DNA of 64,000 nt from Lithospermum erythrorhizon (taxonomy: Eukaryota > Streptophyta > Magnoliopsida > Boraginales > Boraginaceae). The position numbers and the translations under genes were made by a program. The stretch spans positions 186,001-250,000 of the forward strand of contig JADFUC010001000.1 of the NCBI GenBank assembly GCA_019722365.1. The letters run 5' to 3'. The notes below the pieces were generated by a model. That model saw only the letters and a list, made by a program, of their open reading frames with translations. It ran no database searches and had not been told where the DNA came from. Shown one piece after another: positions 61,354 to 64,000 of this stretch (positions are counted from its first letter, which is position 1; each line of letters begins with the position of its first letter).

Positions 61354-61631
61354 TTAACTCAATTTAATTATTGCATTGGAGTCCGTCGATTTCAACCACT
61401 CAACAAAAAGCATATCCTATCCGAGAATTAACTCAATTTAATTCGCGGTGGATTTGTGTGTCCGTCGATATCAACCACTCAACCAAAAGCAGATCCTATC
61501 TTTTAATTAACTCAATTTAATTCTTATCTTGGAGTCCGTCGATTTCAACCACTCAACCAAAAGACAGATCCTATCTTTTAATTAACTCAATTTAATTCTT
61601 ATCTTGGAGTCCGTCGATTTCAACCACTCAA
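61354..61631 (+). repeat. Tandem repeats (about 76 bp, 4 copies) upstream of the transposase promoter
   Basis: TTAACTCAATTTAATT starts at 61354, 61428, 61507 and 61582. Each copy continues with GTCCGTCGAT, TTCAACCACTCAAC and, except the last, a CAGATCCTATC-like end. Unit lengths are 74, 79 and 75 bp and the fourth copy is partial. The array ends at the TATA box. Confidence 0.9.
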
Positions 61632-61633
61632 CT

Positions 61634-61645
61634 TCTTATAAATAG
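61634..61645 (+). promoter_or_regulatory. TATA box of the Harbinger transposase
   Basis: CTTATAAATAGC directly follows the tandem repeats and lies about 100 bp upstream of the ATG at 61739. This is the normal distance for a plant gene. Confidence 0.6.
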
Positions 61646-61738
61646 CAACTCATTTATACTCTACCAAATCACTCAAAGCTTCTACAAATATTACAAATCT
61701 TATTCTTCCTACTTACATATTTTTTCAAACGAAATTTA

Positions 61739-62845
61739 ATGGATCCGTTTGACTTTCTTTTTTGATATCGAAGCTCTAAAAGGCAATCCAAATCGGTGGA
61801 TAGAGATATCATCAATTTATTTAATGCGCGTAATCGCATAAATATTAGAAGACGCCTCATCTCGTAGTAAAAGAGAAAATATTTCAATGAGATCATGCAA
61901 TGCAAAACCAAAGATCATCGGGATTTAATTACTTCTTCCAACGAACCCACATACGACGAGGTAACGCTTCGTCGACGATTTTCGGATGCTAAAACACGCT
62001 TTCTCGGGGAATCGTCAGACCTTTTCAAATATTGACAACTACTTCACCCAAAGAGTTGATGCTGCCAACAAAGAAGGTATATCCCCATTAGCCAAATGTA
62101 CCACAACCATGCGAATGTTAGCATATGGCAGCTCGGCCGATGCGGTAGATGAATACATCAAAATAGGAGGTACTACAACGTTGGAGTGTTTACGTAGATT
62201 TTGTAAAGGAATCATACAATCAGATAGCAAGTGTACTGGTAGCCCCAACGAAGACGACTGCGAAAAAATACCGCAAGTTAAATGGCATTTGCAGGGTTCC
62301 CCGGAATGACGAGAGTACGATCAGATGCATCGGGAATGGAAAATTGTCCCACAACTCGGTGTCAATTTACTGTAGGGATAAGGAACCACTACCGTTTGCC
62401 TCAAGGGGCTGGGCTTTCCTCATGAACGTGATTCGCATGCCTTTTCGACGCCCGGCACACAATCTATATATTAACGCTCTAGACCGATCACCGGTGTTTG
62501 ATGACATTGAACAAGGAAATACTCCAAGAGTGAACTTCTTTGTAAATCAACGTCCTTATAATATGGCGCATCATCTTCACGATGGTATCTACTCAAGTAT
62601 CCAACTTTCGTCAAATCAATTAGACTTCCTCAGAGCGAACCGTATAAGTTGTTTGCAAATATCGTGAGGTGGACGCCGAAGGACATTGAACGCAGATTTG
62701 AGTGCTTCAAGCTCGATTCAAAATCATTCGAACCAGCTTGGGATCATGCGACATAAGACGGCTATCATCATCGATCATGTATCATATTACATAATATGAT
62801 TGCCAAGATGAACGAGATACATATGCTCAACATCGACCGACATGA
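61739..62845 (+). pseudogene. PIF/Harbinger transposase (DDE_4 type), broken
   Basis: Plant Harbinger transposase blocks appear in order but in different frames: RRRFSDAKTRFL near 61970, FTQRVDAANKEGISPLAKCT and MLAYGSSADAVDEYIKIGG at 62040-62190, ECLRRFCKGII near 62200, ALDRSPVFDDIEQGNTP near 62485, VNFFVNQRPYNMA near 62540, and KDIERRFECFKLDSK near 62690. At the first catalytic Asp (family SIDCMH) the best reading is TIRCIG. At the second (family NDINVLDRSP) it is LYINALDRSP, so Asp is replaced by Tyr. The third-acid region keeps its Glu. With frameshifts and missing catalytic residues it cannot be active. Confidence 0.82.
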
Positions 62846-63577
62846 CAATGGTGCGTGTTGCTCTTAAGACACCACAACCATTCTCAACCGAGGGCGCACG
62901 GTATTTGTAGGAATCATGTGCGCCGCTGGGGATTCAATCAAGGGATGAAACGTACATCACTAATTACAAAGCAGATCTACCAAGCACCCATGTACAAAGT
63001 TTCTTGGAATACCCGTGATTAAATATTTTTTAGAGTCTTATCAGGCGCTTTAAGAGTTTGATCAGAAGCGTCGATCATTATATTACACAAAATCGTGGTT
63101 ATTTGTATTTCATTATTTTCTTATTGTACTACATTTGTTATTTTTAACTTTTTTTGTTTTAATAGTTATTATTTTCAATTATCAGGTTTATTTATTTACA
63201 AAAATTAATTAGAATATGATATTACAAATTATTTATATAAATTTTATTTTTAAAATATCAAAAAATAATTTATTTATATGTTAGTTATTCTTATTTAATT
63301 ATAAACGATAATTGTTATAATTATTAATCATAAAAATATAAATAAAAAATAAATGTTAATATAAGATAAAAACATGCAGAAGGTTGAATTTTATTAAACA
63401 AAATCATCAGAAAGGTAAATTCGAATTGGCCGAATTATTAATAGAGAGAATACGATGCTGATTATTAGGAACTAAAAAGAGGGGCGTTGGAATATTATGA
63501 ACATTGTGGATAGTCTCATATGGTCTCTTTTCCCAATTGTCCCTAATTTACAACGGTGGCGAAAAAATTCAACTTAA
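62846..63577. other. 3' part of the Harbinger element, non-coding
   Basis: AT-rich DNA with a short GC-richer start. No open frame. The first element should end near 63500-63577, but I could not see clear terminal repeats. Confidence 0.4.
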
Positions 63578-64000
63578 CTAATGTGCCACCTACAATGATG
63601 GTTTAATCTTTTATTCAACTATTGAAATCATTGTGTAGGTGTTGAAAAAAATAAGAGGGATGAGGTGTATTAAATTGGTGGTAAAATTTTAGCGCTTGAA
63701 TAACGACGGCCGGGCCGTTAAGTTGTTAGACATAGCCTATTAAATAGACACGCGGGCGCATTGCACTTCATGTACGATACGGAGCGCACACTAAAATGGG
63801 CTGAACTTGGCATATCATGGATACTGTGTTAATTGTTAATGGTTGGTGTAATTTTTTTTATTTTTATAACTTCTCAATTATTTGGAATCAATTATTTCAT
63901 AATAAATTTAATTTTTTTATAAAACAATTATACCAAAATTTATCATTTTTTATACTTTATAAATAGATACTTGGTTCATTTGATTTGATACAAAAAATAT
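63578..64000 (+). mobile_element. Left end of a second Harbinger-type element, cut by the window edge
   Basis: GGTGTTGAAAAAAATAAGAG, TGAGGTGTATTAAATTGG, TAACTTCTCAATTATTTGGA, ATTTATCATTTTTTATACTT and ATAAATAGATAC parallel the sequence at 59730-60060 of the first element in the same order and orientation. Its genes would lie beyond 64000. Confidence 0.65.

Larger units (their letters stand above)
59670..63570 (+). mobile_element. PIF/Harbinger-type DNA transposon, degenerate
   Basis: It carries an ORF1-type SANT/Myb-like gene (60149-61140) and a Harbinger transposase gene (61739-62845), both on the plus strand and both broken. The left end has an inverted-repeat-like GTTGAATAAAAGATTCAAC palindrome. 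The right end is not firmly placed, but sequence like the left end reappears at 63578 as a second element. Each gene has its own TATA box (60030 and 61634). Confidence 0.75.

Noticed and set aside
1..64000. CRISPR arrays, prophage, toxin-antitoxin or other bacterial systems
   Set aside because: The DNA is plant nuclear; the regular repeats found (172-bp intron units, 76-bp Harbinger repeats, 0.9-kb nested units) lack CRISPR repeat-spacer structure and cas genes.

Overview
This window is nuclear DNA from a flowering plant, most likely a eudicot. The evidence is intron-bearing genes of plant families (Yellow Stripe-Like transporter, methionine gamma-lyase, MYG1, a TBC RabGAP), GT-AG introns, an AT-rich background, and a dense set of plant transposon relics (Ty1/copia, PIF/Harbinger, LINE, tRNA-derived SINEs, MITEs with CTCCCTCCGT-type ends). 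The species cannot be fixed from the sequence. I saw no bacterial-style operon, CRISPR array, rRNA gene or intact tRNA gene.

Four genes look intact once spliced, and all four keep reading frame across every junction I checked. They are MYG1 (minus, 682-4241, 7 exons, 368 aa), a YSL metal-nicotianamine transporter (plus, 16208-19895, 7 exons, 678 aa), a TBC-domain RabGAP (minus, 20825-24014, 5 exons, 578 aa) and methionine gamma-lyase (plus, 46283-50885, 2 exons, 433 aa). YSL and the RabGAP are convergent and separated by about 930 bp. The genes share no obvious pathway; they are ordinary housekeeping, metal-transport and sulfur-metabolism genes spaced by transposon debris. A fifth gene, Mediator subunit MED10 (plus, 56878-59560), is broken but keeps its introns, so it is a decayed gene copy rather than a retrocopy.

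Layout: 1-4.2 kb MYG1; 5.1-11.9 kb a shattered Ty1/copia element on the minus strand; 12.4-16.1 kb SINE, retroelement debris and AT-rich DNA; 16.2-24.6 kb YSL and RabGAP with a repeat-rich RabGAP 5' region; 24.7-37 kb intergenic DNA with SINEs, an LTR pair and a CpG-rich block; 37.2-40.25 kb a nested tandem repeat; 42.5-43.4 kb a near-perfect foldback next to a LINE RNase H relic; 46.2-50.9 kb methionine gamma-lyase with a 3.3-kb intron; 51.3-55.5 kb LTR-like, strongly G-poor DNA; 56.9-59.6 kb the MED10 pseudogene with two MITE-type insertions; 59.67-64 kb a PIF/Harbinger element followed head-to-tail by the start of a second copy.

The most unusual structures are: (1) MYG1 intron 1, grown by tandem duplication of a 172-bp unit that carries copies of the exon-1 splice donor, making three in-frame 12-nt potential micro-exons; (2) the two-level repeat at 37.2-40.25 kb, whose roughly 100-bp monomers resemble MITE ends; (3) the 159-bp foldback at 42.53 kb; (4) an array of about 76-bp repeats directly upstream of a TATA box inside the Harbinger element; and (5) CpG-rich islands whose coding content is almost fully scrambled. 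No clearly new multi-gene system is visible.
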